Assembly: GCA_964059195.1 (NCBI GenBank)
Contig: CAXKWD010000002.1
Coordinates: forward strand, 168,274,559 to 168,338,558
Length of the DNA stretch: 64,000 bases
Reading direction: 5' to 3'
Source: Ectobius pallidus
Taxonomy: Eukaryota > Arthropoda > Insecta > Blattodea > Ectobiidae
The position numbers and the translations under genes were made by a program. Under the pieces are notes generated by a model. That model saw only the letters and a list, made by a program, of their open reading frames with translations. It was not told the DNA's origin and made no database searches. Shown here in pieces: positions 48,403 to 56,777 of the stretch; within the stretch, counting starts at the first letter, position 1; each line of letters starts with the position of its first letter.

Positions 48403-51168
48403 TAGCGGCCATGAAAGAAACCAACATAAATTACTCCATGGGAATGGCTTCTAAGCACTGTAACCATGATATATTTGAGTGTTTGCAAACCGTGGTATTG
48501 TAGCAGTGGTGCACAGGTTTTCATAGAGTACCTGATATTACTTTTACCCTGGTTACGAAACAACTGAGAAAACCGGAGAATGGTGCACTCAGGCATAAGT
48601 ATTCTTATTATCATATTCCTAAGTGGATGTGGTGGGAACAGAGTGCATAAATATCAGAAAGCAGATTGAGGCTAAGAACCAAGCAAATCTAAGTCATATT
48701 TCCAGGTCTCTGGGGTGTCCTCTTTTGGTTGACCTCTTTTGGATCAAGCCCGGCTGTGGTCGATGGATATTTCAGGACGTAAAAATCCTAGCCACAGACT
48801 ACGACGGCATGCAAAGAACTCCAATCCTAAATTAGAGTCTCTGGACAAAATTCCTCGGCTCTTTTAGTCCAAGTAATGCCATAGTTTCGGGGGGGGGGGG
48901 GGTAGTGTATGTGTGTGAGACGATGGGTTTACAACCTGTCACTCTACCAGGAAATAAGCGTAACAAAATTCAAATAGGTAACAGTAACCTCCACTTGGAG
49001 GCCCTACGCTTCACCACTGAAAGCGATATGAAATATGAATGATTAGCAGGGCCCGGATTATGATTACCTATAATTGTTTGGAAAATGACCCTAAATTTTA
49101 AAGAAAATGAGTTAATAATTACAAAGAATGACCTAAAAACTCATATTTTATTTATAAATATTATTGTGCACACTAAGATATATCTTATAGTCTATATATA
49201 GACTAATTTGTACATAAATCTAAAAACTGTAAATGTAAGTTAAAAGCATTGTTCTTGATTGGAACATTTGAAAAGAAAAATAAGAAAATCGTTTTAAAGT
49301 AGATTCTACAACAATGTTGCATTATAGTAACCTAGTCATTTATTTAAAGTAAATGCATAAAAATGACAAAATAAGGAAGCAAATGTAACGAAAATGACAA
49401 AATAATGACCTAAAAGTGAAATAAATGCCCTAAAAATATAAAATTCCATAAAATGACAAAAAATGACCTAATAAAAATGCATTTCTATAATCTAGAGGCC
49501 ATGATTAGGATTTATCTACAAGTTGGCAATGTCTAGGCAGCATCAATAAAAAGATGACATGTCATTAGAATCCGGACCCTGATGATTAGGGTCGTGATCT
49601 CCTGTTCTAGTCGCGACAGTTGCCATAGATTCAATGCATATGTGACGAAGTTGGTTGCATTGGTTGTTACTTTAATGTTTTTTCTATGTGATTCATTTAA
49701 AAAGGTAATTTGACTATAATGTTTGGTGTCATAAAATGAAAAATAAATAAATAAATAAATGTCTGCATAGAAATTTATGGGTTTTCCCTAGAAAAAAATT
49801 CAATTTCAACATTGTCTGAAAGGGTTAATGAAAGATAAGAAGGATGGTTGTGTGATATGCAGTAAGTGTGAACGTGAAGGGGTAAAAAGGTGGAAGGAAG
49901 AAATTTGGGAGGAAAGGGAAAATGTACATAACAAGATAATAGCCATTAAGATATTAAAATTCAGGGGAGAAGGCAAAACTGTGAACATAGGGGAGTATTT
50001 AGGAAAAGTGAGAGAGAAGTGGCTGAAAAAAATTAACTAGTAGATTAAGAGTGAATAAAATAGGAAAGGTGCTCCAATCATGCATAGAACTTAGGGGTTA
50101 AAGCATGAGAGGATTTTAAGGGATGGTCTAGACTTATAATTTTATTGTGTAAATACCGTATATACCCGAATACTACCCGCCCCCGAATAATACCCGCACC
50201 CAAATTTCTCAAAAAGAAGTTTGAAAAAAAAATCTACAGGCCCATATATAAAGTTATTTTGCCAGTTTTATTCTTAATTAAACAGTTATAATTAACGTTT
50301 CATATCATAAAATAATTAAATATGGTAGGCTAAAAGGCACTTATAAAAATAACGTGCATGGTAACAGCCCGCCGAAATCTTGCCGTCTTATACGTGCAGC
50401 CTAATACCTCAACAACAACACACTTCGGTCTGCGGGAATCACCCGCGATGACGTGCGTCTGACTCGGTCCGACCCAAGGTCAAATTAGTCTGGAAATTGC
50501 CGAACTCTACCGAACTTTTCCCCGAATTATTGTACTGCACGTGCGCCGTGACTGCACTGCTTGTTTGGCGTCTCTATGCGGACCATGTGCATAAGAAAGC
50601 ATCTTCTTTGTTTCATTTTCCTTTGATTACAGCTTCGTTACTGTTATACTATAAGCCTACTGTGATGCTACTACAAAGAATCGTGCTATAATGAGCCAAT
50701 ATGGTACACAATTGTCAAAATTCAGATAAGAGGAGTCCAGTATTCAAATAATACCCGCACCCCAGTTTTTCGTTTGCGATTTTTGAAAAAAATATGCGGG
50801 TAGTATTAGAGTATATACGGTAAAATTTTATCCTATTTTACTTCTTCCTTATTTTATTTTTATTATTTATTTTAAGATTTCATTTTGCTTGAGGATCCTC
50901 ATATATCTCATTTTTTTTATTATATTACCCAAATTCTATTGCTTATTAAGGAGTATTTTGTTAATTTCTTTAGGTGGCAAGTCTTAGACGCTTAGAGCAA
51001 GACAACAAAGAAGCAGGGGAGAGACTGGAAGATGTCGTGAGAAGAGGTGAAACTCTCCTTGAACAGATACAGGCAGCTCTAGCTGACATTGCCCAGAGTC
51101 AACTGGACATGCAGCATCTCCAGGCAGAGAGTTCATGCAAGCCTTCTAATGTGAACACTCCTACATGA
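30781..51168 (+). CDS. MED21: Mediator complex subunit 21, four exons, about 151 aa
   Basis: Exons at 30781-30822, 36870-36987, 47053-47153 and 50974-51168 join in frame to about 151 residues, against 142-145 in flies and mammals. The order is [14 protein letters not shown], then [14 protein letters not shown] with [20 protein letters not shown], then [18 protein letters not shown] with LIESLPNED, then SLRRLEQDN and a coiled coil ending [13 protein letters not shown]21 is a small helical protein of the Mediator middle module that pairs with MED7 and links activators to RNA polymerase II in the nucleus. All splice sites are GT-AG. The ATG has A at -3 and G at +4. Introns of 6.0, 10.1 and 3.8 kb are full of transposons, but the coding sequence is intact. 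Confidence 0.95.
31995..32225 (+). mobile_element. tRNA-derived SINE in MED21 intron 1
   Basis: GGCGTCGTGGGTTAAGACTC resembles a tRNA A box and CTAGGGGTTCCGAT a degenerate B box about 35 bp later. A purine-rich body follows. The spacing fits a pol III promoter, but the cloverleaf is poor. Confidence 0.5.
32903..33599. mobile_element. Mariner-like fold-back element in MED21 intron 1
   Basis: Two arms of about 340 bp (32903-33250 and 33262-33599) are inverted copies. The termini are CAGTGAGTCCCACGCAAG on both sides, each next to TA, fitting Tc1/mariner-type insertion. Peptides read from the two arms are mirror duplicates and not genes. Almost no spacer separates the arms. Confidence 0.8.
33605..34395. 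other. Intron sequence, nothing recognised
   Basis: AT-rich stretch of MED21 intron 1 with only short frames. Confidence 0.4.
34400..34845. repeat. Interspersed repeat with GGAATCATGGGACC and AGAGGAAGTAAAA motifs
   Basis: A related partial copy is at 63140-63290. Shared words are ACTTCCTCTA(C/T)C, AGTACCT(A/T)TGG and GCAGAGGAAGTAAAA. An imperfect hairpin is formed by ACTTCCTCT and AGAGGAAGT. A CATAGACAATTAGATGCACAGACA-type stretch lies in its middle. The class is unknown. Confidence 0.5.
34999..36711 (-). pseudogene. Degenerate RTE-like LINE reverse transcriptase in MED21 intron 1
   Basis: Antisense to MED21. Frame 36711-36397 shows [20 protein letters not shown] sequence, a [20 protein letters not shown] block and KKGD, the start of the RT domain. 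Frame 35986-35696 holds [20 protein letters not shown] and [10 protein letters not shown], where the catalytic YADD has become YAGD. About 35,215-35,160 gives [17 protein letters not shown], the LINE tail motif, and the last frame ends near 34,999. Stops, the lost catalytic Asp and a MITE insertion show it is dead. Same general clade as the fragment at 13-354. Confidence 0.85.
36087..36262. mobile_element. 176-bp palindromic MITE nested in the LINE
   Basis: The left arm (ATTAATAATGGTTTCGTGGG, then CTATAAGCTGAGTAAAGGGATA) is the imperfect reverse complement of the right arm. It interrupts the RT frame between the two recognisable RT blocks. Confidence 0.75.
36870..36987 (+). CDS. MED21: MED21 exon 2
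   Basis: Acceptor TTTTTTGTTTCAG and donor GTAATT bound 118 nt. It encodes the conserved [12 protein letters not shown] block and a glutamine run (six Q). It ends one base into a codon (phase 1). Confidence 0.96.
37059..40280 (+). mobile_element. P-element (THAP9-like) transposon in MED21 intron 2
   Basis: 3222 bp bounded by inverted repeats of about 31 bp (CATGATACTACGACTAAAA on the left; CATGATACTGCGACAAGAA inverted on the right) and a perfect 8-bp TSD TCTTCTCC (37051-37058 and 40281-40288). These are hallmark P-superfamily properties: CATGAT start and 8-bp duplication. It carries a transposase gene in MED21 sense, starting 72 bp after exon 2. Confidence 0.95.
37247..39704 (+). pseudogene. 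P-element transposase with N-terminal THAP domain, recently broken
   Basis: The first frame (37247-38683, 478 codons) opens with a THAP zinc finger (C4, C9, later RICSIHF), then a coiled coil. The RNase-H-like catalytic region follows with LADEMKVKE near residue 302, [10 protein letters not shown] near 375 and [11 protein letters not shown] near 411. A TAG at 38681-38683 stops it, but the same frame continues at once ([14 protein letters not shown]). A frameshift near 38,916 leads into [15 protein letters not shown] (last catalytic Glu), and a further shift near 39,530 into a C-terminal [20 protein letters not shown] block ending at 39704. Only a few lesions separate it from a full frame, so it died recently or is a mildly decayed copy. 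Confidence 0.92.
40417..41541. mobile_element. Non-autonomous DNA element with TAGACC(C/T)GGGATTTTA ends
   Basis: Left end TAGACCCGGGATTTTAGG and inverted right end TAGACCTGGGATTTTAAGG. AAAATAGGC and TTAAAATGTG words fill both flanks. TTATTA lies near both ends, but an exact TSD was not resolved. No transposase was found in the 1.1 kb. Confidence 0.6.
40705..40930 (-). mobile_element. SINE-like segment inside the previous element
   Basis: A GC-richer 225-bp block (GGTGGTCATGTGGTCAGCAC, GGGTCAACACCGTTCCAGAC) with the look of an arthropod SINE. On the minus strand ACGTGGGTTGGATTTTC could be a worn B box. This is a weak call. Confidence 0.35.
41542..42387. other. Intron sequence with hAT-like end fragment
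   Basis: Mostly AT-rich. At 41,725-41,800 the sequence GGGTGACCAACCATC followed by GGGACGTCCCACA resembles the terminus of a hAT-type element, but no partner end was found. Confidence 0.35.
42388..42805. repeat. About 140-bp tandem repeat, three copies
   Basis: Units start near 42388, 42533 and 42679. Each carries AACTCAAATACGCTTTATCG, TGAAACTTGGTATAC, AAGCCTATTGATATTGG and GACCGGTACCGG or close variants. The first unit is preceded by TGTCCGTCC-type sequence. Confidence 0.85.
43049..43769. mobile_element. hAT-type non-autonomous element, 721 bp
   Basis: Ends CAGTGGCGATTATTCC and inverted CAGTGGCGACTCCTGG, flanked by a perfect 8-bp duplication ATATGTAG (43041-43048 and 43770-43777). No coding frame of note. 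Confidence 0.9.
43778..44560. other. Intron sequence, nothing recognised
   Basis: AT-rich part of MED21 intron 2 with only short frames. Confidence 0.4.
44561..44840. mobile_element. 280-bp palindromic (fold-back) element
   Basis: Arms of about 100 bp, from GTAATTTTAGTGATTCT on the left to the same word inverted on the right. Both strands encode the identical short peptide [18 protein letters not shown] purely because of the palindrome. Confidence 0.85.
45508..45565. repeat. Two tandem 26-bp units
   Basis: GTTGATGTTCTTCTGA(G/A)GTT followed by GAAG, twice in a row. Confidence 0.8.
45813..46030. repeat. About 105-bp tandem duplication
   Basis: The block from GTTGAAGATTG through CCGCATGTGGGCG, CTCGCAGTGG and GATGAACAAACCTACATGAT is repeated at 45920. 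A third copy begins at about 46019. Confidence 0.85.
46031..47040. other. Intron sequence, nothing recognised
   Basis: Last kilobase of MED21 intron 2. Short frames only. Confidence 0.4.
47053..47153 (+). CDS. MED21: MED21 exon 3
   Basis: Acceptor CTTGATTCCAG and donor GTACAT. It encodes [20 protein letters not shown] and [14 protein letters not shown], the best conserved part of the family. It ends in phase 0. Confidence 0.97.
47872..48136. mobile_element. hAT MITE, 265 bp
   Basis: Ends CAGCGGTTCCCAAACTTTTT and inverted CAGTGGTTCCCAAACTATGG, with perfect 8-bp TSD CACTAGTC (47864-47871 and 48137-48144). TCGCGACCCAC words occur at both ends, as in Charlie-like MITEs. It is nested in the Harbinger-like element. 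Confidence 0.95.
48369..48399. repeat. (AG)n microsatellite
   Basis: About 15 uninterrupted AG dinucleotides. Confidence 0.95.
49047..49581. mobile_element. hAT-type MITE, 535 bp
   Basis: Ends CAGGGCCCGGATTATGAT and inverted CAGGGTCCGGATTCTAAT, with perfect 8-bp TSD ATGATTAG (49039-49046 and 49582-49589). The interior repeats AATGACCTAAAA and AAATGACAAAAT. Confidence 0.92.
50156..50820. mobile_element. Pogo/Tigger-like MITE, 665 bp
   Basis: Ends CCGTATATACCCGAATACTA and inverted CCGTATATACTCTAATACTA, with TA on both sides (50154-50155 and 50821-50822). AATACCCGCACCC words lie at both ends. Located about 150 bp before MED21 exon 4. Confidence 0.85.
50974..51168 (+). CDS. MED21: MED21 exon 4 (terminal coding exon)
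   Basis: Acceptor TTAATTTCTTTAG. It encodes [18 protein letters not shown], a coiled coil, and [12 protein letters not shown], then a short less conserved tail and TGA at 51166. Confidence 0.96.
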   Translation: MASLRRLEQDNKEAGERLEDVVRRGETLLEQIQAALADIAQSQLDMQHLQAESSCKPSNVNTPT

Positions 51169-51870
51169 ACTGTGGGACTCAATGCAGGAATGTTATGTGA
51201 TAAATATTGAGTTGAATATGAGGATGTTATGCAAGACATTATATAGGATTTATGCTGTTAAAGTGTACATATTCTGACATAGGAAATGTCAATGTAATCA
51301 TGGTGAGACTTTGACCTAATATTCACTGACAGAGCCAGCCTAACTAAAAACTTGCAAGTATGGAAACCGATTAGTGCACAGCAGTTCAGAAGCAGCATCA
51401 TTGTGGTCTTTATGCACTTAAAACCTGCTCTCACATACTCTTAATTGACTGTCTCTCTCTCGAAGCATTCTGCATTTAGCCTTCAGGTATTGCATATGTT
51501 AAAGTCACAATTTCCGTCTTTGTTGTTATCGGATTAGGGACAAAGTTATTGACAGGGTGGTAAATCTAGAGGTTGTGTTTCTAGTGTTGGGGCATATAAT
51601 TGCACCCCTTGCTTACATTGAGAAAAGTACAGCTACAACCTATGCTAACTGTAAGCTGGTTTTGGTATTACAGACCGATTCATTCTACATGCCAGTTTGA
51701 TTCCCTCTGCTTATGTTTTTATTAAGTAACAACACCTGATCTTCCATTTCAGTCATGAAAATGGGAGTTGCAATTTTAATATCAATCTAGTAAGTTACAG
51801 GTTAAATGTAGGGAAGGAATAAATTCAATAGCTGCATAATCATAATAACCAATAAAGTTTGATGCATCTA
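51169..51870 (+). other. MED21 3' UTR
   Basis: Non-coding stretch after the stop. Candidate polyadenylation signals AATAAA occur at 51818-51823 and 51851-51856, so the transcript probably ends near 51,840-51,880. Confidence 0.6.
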
Positions 51871-51969
51871 ATTTCATAGACTATACCATTGTCAACCAAC
51901 TCGCATGCATGCTGTGCTAGTACTATGTGCACGGTGTTCAAGGTTACTAGTTTGTGCCAGCAAGGTACT

Positions 51970-52861
51970 TTAAGCAGTGGCAGCTTGATTGAACCGGTAA
52001 TCAGTAGTTGCTTTTACTATTAAAATATTAATGATAAGGATACTGCGGTCTGTAAAAACTGTGAAATGTCTGGCCTCCAGGTGGTACCTGAAGTGTTTGA
52101 TGGCTTCATACACAGCAAGGGGTTCTCGATTGTAGGCACTGCACTTCTGCTGTGCAGGGCTCAGCTTCTTTGAAAAGAATGCAAGAGGCTGCCATGACTC
52201 TTGAGCTTGTTGTTGGAGAACAGTGCCCAGCGAGGTTGTAGAGGCATCTTTAACAAGCGCTAGAGGAGCGGAGTGATGCGGGTGCACCAGGAGAGTAGAA
52301 TTGGAGAGGCTGTCCTCAAAGGCTTCAGAAGCTCGGGGGTCCATGGTATTGGCTGAGAACCTTTAAGCTTTCGACCTGAGAGGACAGCATGAAGGGGTGC
52401 CTGAACTGATGCTGATTATTGATTATTGATTGTTTATTGCCACAAACATTATAGAAATGTACAGGCTGTTGTCTTATAAATAAGTTGCATAGTTTACTCA
52501 TATAAAGTCACAAAGGTATTTTACATATGAAAATAAAATTGACAAGATAGTTGAAATCAATCTTGTACACACAAAAAATTTTAAAAAATTAAAAATTAAT
52601 ACATCTGGCAGATTATATTTTACTGTAAAAAAATTCCTTAATACTATAAAATGTGTTACAACTAACATTGAGAACAGTTTGGCTTTGAATTTTTTTCTAG
52701 GTAGGCATGTTAAATTCTCTGGAAGATGGTTGAACAACTTCGAACCAATCACAACATGGCTGCGTTAGGGAGAAACTGTCTGTAGAAATTCAGCATCCCT
52801 AGGAAACGCCGAAGTTGTAGAACATCTTTGGGAGGTGGGCATGCCTGTAGATCAGAGATGC
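51970..52861 (-). pseudogene. Gypsy RT thumb and RNase H fragment
   Basis: At 52,861-52,770 the minus strand reads DERISDLQACPPPKDV and LQLRRFLGMLNFYRQF. After the LINE-tail insertion, the frame 52344-51970 gives LALVKDASTTSLGTVLQQ, LAFFSKKLSPAQQKCSAYNR and HFTVFTD, the RNase H domain. Similarity stops near 52,040; the rest is foreign. Confidence 0.85.
52410..52755 (-). mobile_element. 5'-truncated LINE (CR1-like) tail
   Basis: The frame from 52752 encodes a typical LINE C terminus (GSKLFNHLPENLTCLP then KFKAKLFSML). It is followed on the minus strand by an A/T-rich 3' UTR ending in ATTGATTATTGATT-type repeats. It splits the gypsy RNase H region. Confidence 0.7.
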
Positions 52862-52868
52862 GTTCATC

Positions 52869-53552
52869 CATGGCGCACTTTACTCAGGCGGGAAGGTTGG
52901 TGGAAGGGGGTGTGATGTCACGGGGCCTTCTTTCTTACTCCACGTGCTTTAAACTGCATGGGCTGTGGGTTCTAGCAGTGTTGTGTTTAAATCGTATTAG
53001 TTAAAATGCCTAGAAAATGTTGTGTTTCGGGGTGTACGAGTAATTACACAATAAGGGGTGTTATAAGTCATTATGTAACATGTTTCAGTTTTCCAAAAGA
53101 TCAGAAATTACACAAACAGTGGCTGAAAAACACATTTCTAAAAAGGACTGGATTCTCTCAGCCAGGAGTGTAGTGTGCATTAAACATTTCGAGTCTGAAT
53201 GCATCCAACATGAGGTTTCATATAGTGATTCCAAATGTGAGAAAAGGGTGTTCGTGTACGATAGAAAAACTTAAAATCCAGTTCTTTGCCAACTAATTTC
53301 GATGGACTTCCTGTGTATATAAGTTATCTACCTAAAATTAATTTTTATTTAGACTTATGAGTTTCTATTATAAGTTACTGCATGTAGTTTTTAGTAATTA
53401 CAAATTTAAGTGTACCAGTATGTTCTTTTAACTGACCCTTCTCGTAATACTCTCACATATGTCATAAGAAATTATTTTGGCAGGTGGCCTGTTGTCAGGT
53501 CGTGGACCTGTCTTATTTACTATAATAGCGTAAATGTTTTATGATAACCTGG

Positions 53553-53585
<33 letters not shown>

Positions 53586-54552
53586 TGTGTAAATTACCAG
53601 GGCATGTAGAGGGCGAGGGAAAATTTCTCTTTGCTTTTACCCTTTTTTAAATGAAAAGGAACCCTAAAATATAAATTCTTCGGTTAGGGTAGTTTCTTTT
53701 CATTTGTTCTGTAGTAAAAGAAGACAGTCTGTTATAGGCTATTTTTATTAGCCTGTAAATTCCGAGATGACCGGATGGTTGCTTAAGTTACAAACGAACC
53801 TGACCTTGAAGAACACCCCAAACTGAATGACTATTTTTTCTGTAAGCATACAATATTTCACTTTCTCAAGTGAAAAAAAAGGGGTAATGTACAGGGCTTT
53901 CAATGTTTCGAATTAGTTCCAAAATTGCACAATATATTCTTTAAGCTTAATTTATACGTAATTGCATGCGCTACTCTTGAATATGCAAATTTGTTTTCAT
54001 TTTAGCCTCCTGGACGAAATAACAATAATACGCTTACTTGTATAAAGTGTTACATTTTAAGATTTAAAACAATGTTCTGTATACCTTTTACACCAGTACA
54101 CACGGAGATTTAAATGCACCACAGTTTAGAACATTTTACAGTACAATGGATTAATCTTCTTTATAAAAATTGGGCGCCTATTCAAATATTGTTTCAGGTC
54201 CTCTCTTTATAAAAGCCTCTGTTATGATACTTCACTTTTATCACAACGTTATGGAATTTAGCAGACGATAATCTTTAGTCACTTCTGCTCTTAAATCTTG
54301 CGATTCTTTGTTACCACTTTGAATTTATCACCCGTACACAGAAGCAGGTCATTTTGTAATCAATACATTTAGTCAATAATACAGTCTATGTTCATTATTA
54401 TTGTTTAAGTTAAAAAGGAAGGAATTTTTACCTCGCGTATATAATTAAGAACCGACAAAAGCAATTCAGCTCTGTGCAAAGCGAGGCCTCATGACGTCAG
54501 CGGAACTCCGAGAAGTGGGGGTAGTATTCCTGCCTGAGTCAAGTGCGCCGTG
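52869..54552 (+). mobile_element. P-type non-autonomous element with THAP domain remnant
   Basis: Ends CATGGCGCACTTTACTCAGG and inverted CACGGCGCACTTGACTCAGG. The gypsy sequence GTTCATC is duplicated at both sides (52862-52868 and 54553-54559; the eighth base differs). CA.. termini and a duplication of about 8 bp fit the P superfamily. Size 1684 bp. Only a THAP-like domain is found, and the remainder is non-coding, with a T27 run near 53,557. Confidence 0.78.
53007..53274 (+). pseudogene. THAP zinc-finger remnant
   Basis: From the ATG at 53007 the frame reads MPRKCCVSGCTSNYT and then CFSFPKDQKLHKQWLKNTFL, a clear THAP start (C-x4-C, then the Phe-Pro and Trp positions). After a frameshift near 53,130-53,150 it continues in another frame as KDWILSARSVVCIKHFESE, giving the last Cys and His ligands. 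THAP domains bind DNA in P-type transposases. No catalytic domain follows, so the protein would have been DNA-binding only. Confidence 0.8.
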
Positions 54553-55833
54553 GTTCATCCAATGGTCGGGATCCCTTGCCAGATACTCTGTAACCCAGGA
54601 AGGTGACTTCCGGTTTCCCGAACACACACTTTGCTGGATTGAGGATGATTCCATACGAGGATAGTTTGGTGAACAGTGCATGGAGATACTGGCGATGTTC
54701 TTCCATGGATACTGAGAAAACCAAGATGTCGTCCAAATATGAAAAACTGAAATCCAGGTCGCACAAAACTTCATCCATGAATTGTTGGAAGGTTTGGGCT
54801 GCATTACGGAGACCGAAGCTCATGAAGGGAAATTCGAACAGGCCGAATGGAGTTGTGATGGCGGTTTTTGGAATGGGATCTGGTGGTAAGCACGGACAAG
54901 GTCGATTGTGGAGAATGTGGAACACCTGGTTAGGCTGTGGGCATAATCTAATATGTGCCTTACTGGATAGCAATCTGGAACAGTTCTAGCGTTGAGCACT
55001 CTGAAGTCACCACAAGGTCTCCATCCATCTTTCTTTGGTACTAGTAGTAGTAGTAGTATACTTGGGGATTTTTGGAGAGGGCTAATCACCCTCGCACTTC
55101 GACCTAGAGATCTTTTGTGCTATCCCATTTCCTATCATAGGAATTTGAGTTTCTTGGATTTAAAATTCTTTGGCACTAAATGGAGAGGGGATGACCAGGA
55201 TCCTTCAGAACGACGTGTGGTGCCGTCTAGGAGCATTCCATCAAACTCTGCCTTGGCAGCTTTAAGACGGTCTGGAATGAGTCTGTGTGGGTGACTGGAA
55301 ACTGGTGGTCCCAGAGTTGTTCGGATGTGATGCACAGTGTTATGCTGTACCTTCCGTTCTGCTCCCTGTGGTCGAATCAGGTCGGGAAACTCTTGCAGAA
55401 GTTGAAGAAATGTATCGCCTGCGGAGGATACCACTTTGATGCTTGGCGGACTGGGTGTACTCACTGTCGTTCCAGAGGCTGAGAGATTTGTCGTGCCATC
55501 AAGAAGGCATTTGTAACGACAGTCTACCAGCAGGTTGAAAAATGACAAAAAATCAACCCCAGTGATGGGTAACTGGACATCAGCTATCACAAATTTCCAG
55601 GTAAAGTTGCGACGCAGCTGCAGGTTCAGGTTTAGTGTCACCCAGCCGTAGGTTGAGATGGTAGATCTGTTGGCTGCACAGAGGTCGTAGTTCACCCGAT
55701 CACGGCGACCAGGCAGTAACTTCCAGGGGTACACACACATGTCTGAGCCGGTATCTACAAGGAACTGCTTCTTCGAAGTGGCATCAATTATGAATAAGCG
55801 GCCACTGCTTTCAGGGCAACTGTTCGCTGCCAT
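54553..55833 (-). pseudogene. Gypsy protease and reverse transcriptase, frameshifted
   Basis: Frame 55833-55135 starts near the end of gag and contains the aspartic protease motif QFLVDTGSDMCVYP and ITGVDFLSFFNLLVDCR, then a spacer and the approach to RT. Frame 55089-54820 gives VPKKDGWRPCGDFRVLNA and IDLVRAYHQIP. Frame 54973-54539 gives TPFGLFEFPFMSFGLRNAAQ, the catalytic SYLDDILVFS and FLGYRVSGKG. The three frames are offset by indels, so it is inactive. Confidence 0.9.
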
Positions 55834-56511
55834 TAACGGCTGCTACTGGAGTTTTCCGCCAGCTGAAAACTGCAAGGATGAGTGTACTTTTTGGCCTTGT
55901 CCCCAAAGCAACGATGGCACCAGCAGAAGCTGGGGGAACTGTTGCGAGAAGGGTGGTGATGGCGACCCTGTGATCTAGAGCGTCTCTGTGGAAGGACCTG
56001 TGAGTGCTGCAACCTACTGCCGCCAGGAGGGAGACTGCCTCTAGATTTCCTTCTAACTGGCCAGCAAGGATTATTTGGAGGTATGCAGGTAAGCGGCTCG
56101 ACCAGATGCTGCATAGGAAATCGTTGGGGACGTCCGGGGCCAGGTACTTCAAGTGGCGTAGAAATTGGGATGGTTTCCGGTCCCCCATCTCTACGTGTGT
56201 GAGGAATGCCTCACGCACTGTTCCTTTGAAGAGAAAAGCTCGTTTTTTAGCTTCTGGTAGCACTAGTCCCCAGGAGTTGTTATGATATCTTCAACCTCCG
56301 CGGTGTAGCGACTATCAAGCAGAGAAATCACGTGGTTGAACTTTGTGCGTTCCTGTGTAATTTCCACAAGTTCAAATTGTGCTTCAGCTTGCACGAACCA
56401 CAATGCCAGGCGATCGGGCCAGAATGGCGGCAAACGGACGGCCACGCAGTATAATGATGCAGCACCTTGGCTTGTAGCATTACTTGTATCAACATCGTTC
56501 CCGGGCATCTT
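55811..56511 (-). pseudogene. Gypsy Gag, frameshifted
   Basis: Frame 56508-56263 begins MPGNDVDTSNATSQG, then VRLPPFWPDRLALWFVQAEA, the typical start of this clade's Gag. Frame 56263-55811 continues LPEAKKRAFLFKG and GDRKPSQFLRHLKYLA. In a neighbouring frame FCWCHRCFGDKAKKYTHPC looks like a worn CHCC zinc finger. The lesions are small. Confidence 0.85.
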
Positions 56512-56520
56512 TGCGTTTTA

Positions 56521-56532
56521 TCGGGGTCACCA
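56521..56532 (-). other. Gypsy primer binding site (tRNA-Trp type)
   Basis: Minus strand TGGTGACCCCGA, one base after the LTR end TACA. It matches the complement of the tRNA-Trp 3' end over 12 bases. Confidence 0.7.
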
Positions 56533-56533
56533 A

Positions 56534-56777
56534 TGTAGGATGCTGTGGTTTGTAGATACAGTATTGATAAATAGGTAATATTTATTATAACATTAACCTT
56601 ACAATATGGGCTACACTAGCGTGTGAGTATTATACAGTGTTAGCATCTGTCTTGTGTGTGCACTCTATATCATGGCTGCCACTGCAGGATGCAGGAGGAA
56701 GTCCTTGCATCCAACTCTGCTCACTTCCGGTGACGGAAGCTGGTAAAGGTGCTGTCATCTGTGGTGGGAAACAGGCA
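56534..56777 (-). repeat. Probable 5' LTR of the gypsy element
   Basis: It begins (plus strand) TGTAGGATGCTG next to the primer site and probably ends near ...GAAACAGGCA. The outer boundary is a guess because no second LTR survives in the window. Confidence 0.5.

Larger units (their letters stand above)
47185..48595. mobile_element. PIF/Harbinger-like non-autonomous element in MED21 intron 3
   Basis: Ends TGCCTGAGTGCACCAACC and inverted TGCCTGAGTGCACCATTC, with TAA on both sides (47182-47184 and 48596-48598), the 3-bp target typical of Harbinger. It lies 31 bp after exon 3. No transposase frame is seen in its 1411 bp. A hAT MITE and a GA microsatellite are nested inside. Confidence 0.75.
51970..56777 (-). 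mobile_element. Ty3/gypsy (CsRn1-like) element, 3'-truncated and nested with two insertions
   Basis: Minus-strand order: partial LTR, primer site, gag, protease, RT, start of RNase H. The primer site (complement of 56521-56532, TGGTGACCCCGA) fits tRNA-Trp, and a CHCC-like finger in gag fits the CsRn1 clade. The element lacks most of RNase H, integrase and the 3' LTR. A P-type element (52869-54552) and a LINE tail (about 52,410-52,755) split it. Confidence 0.85.

Noticed and set aside
52498..52752. 84-codon minus-strand frame, first thought to be a host exon
   Set aside because: Its start matches LINE C-terminal motifs and it is followed by a LINE-type tail within a gypsy copy.
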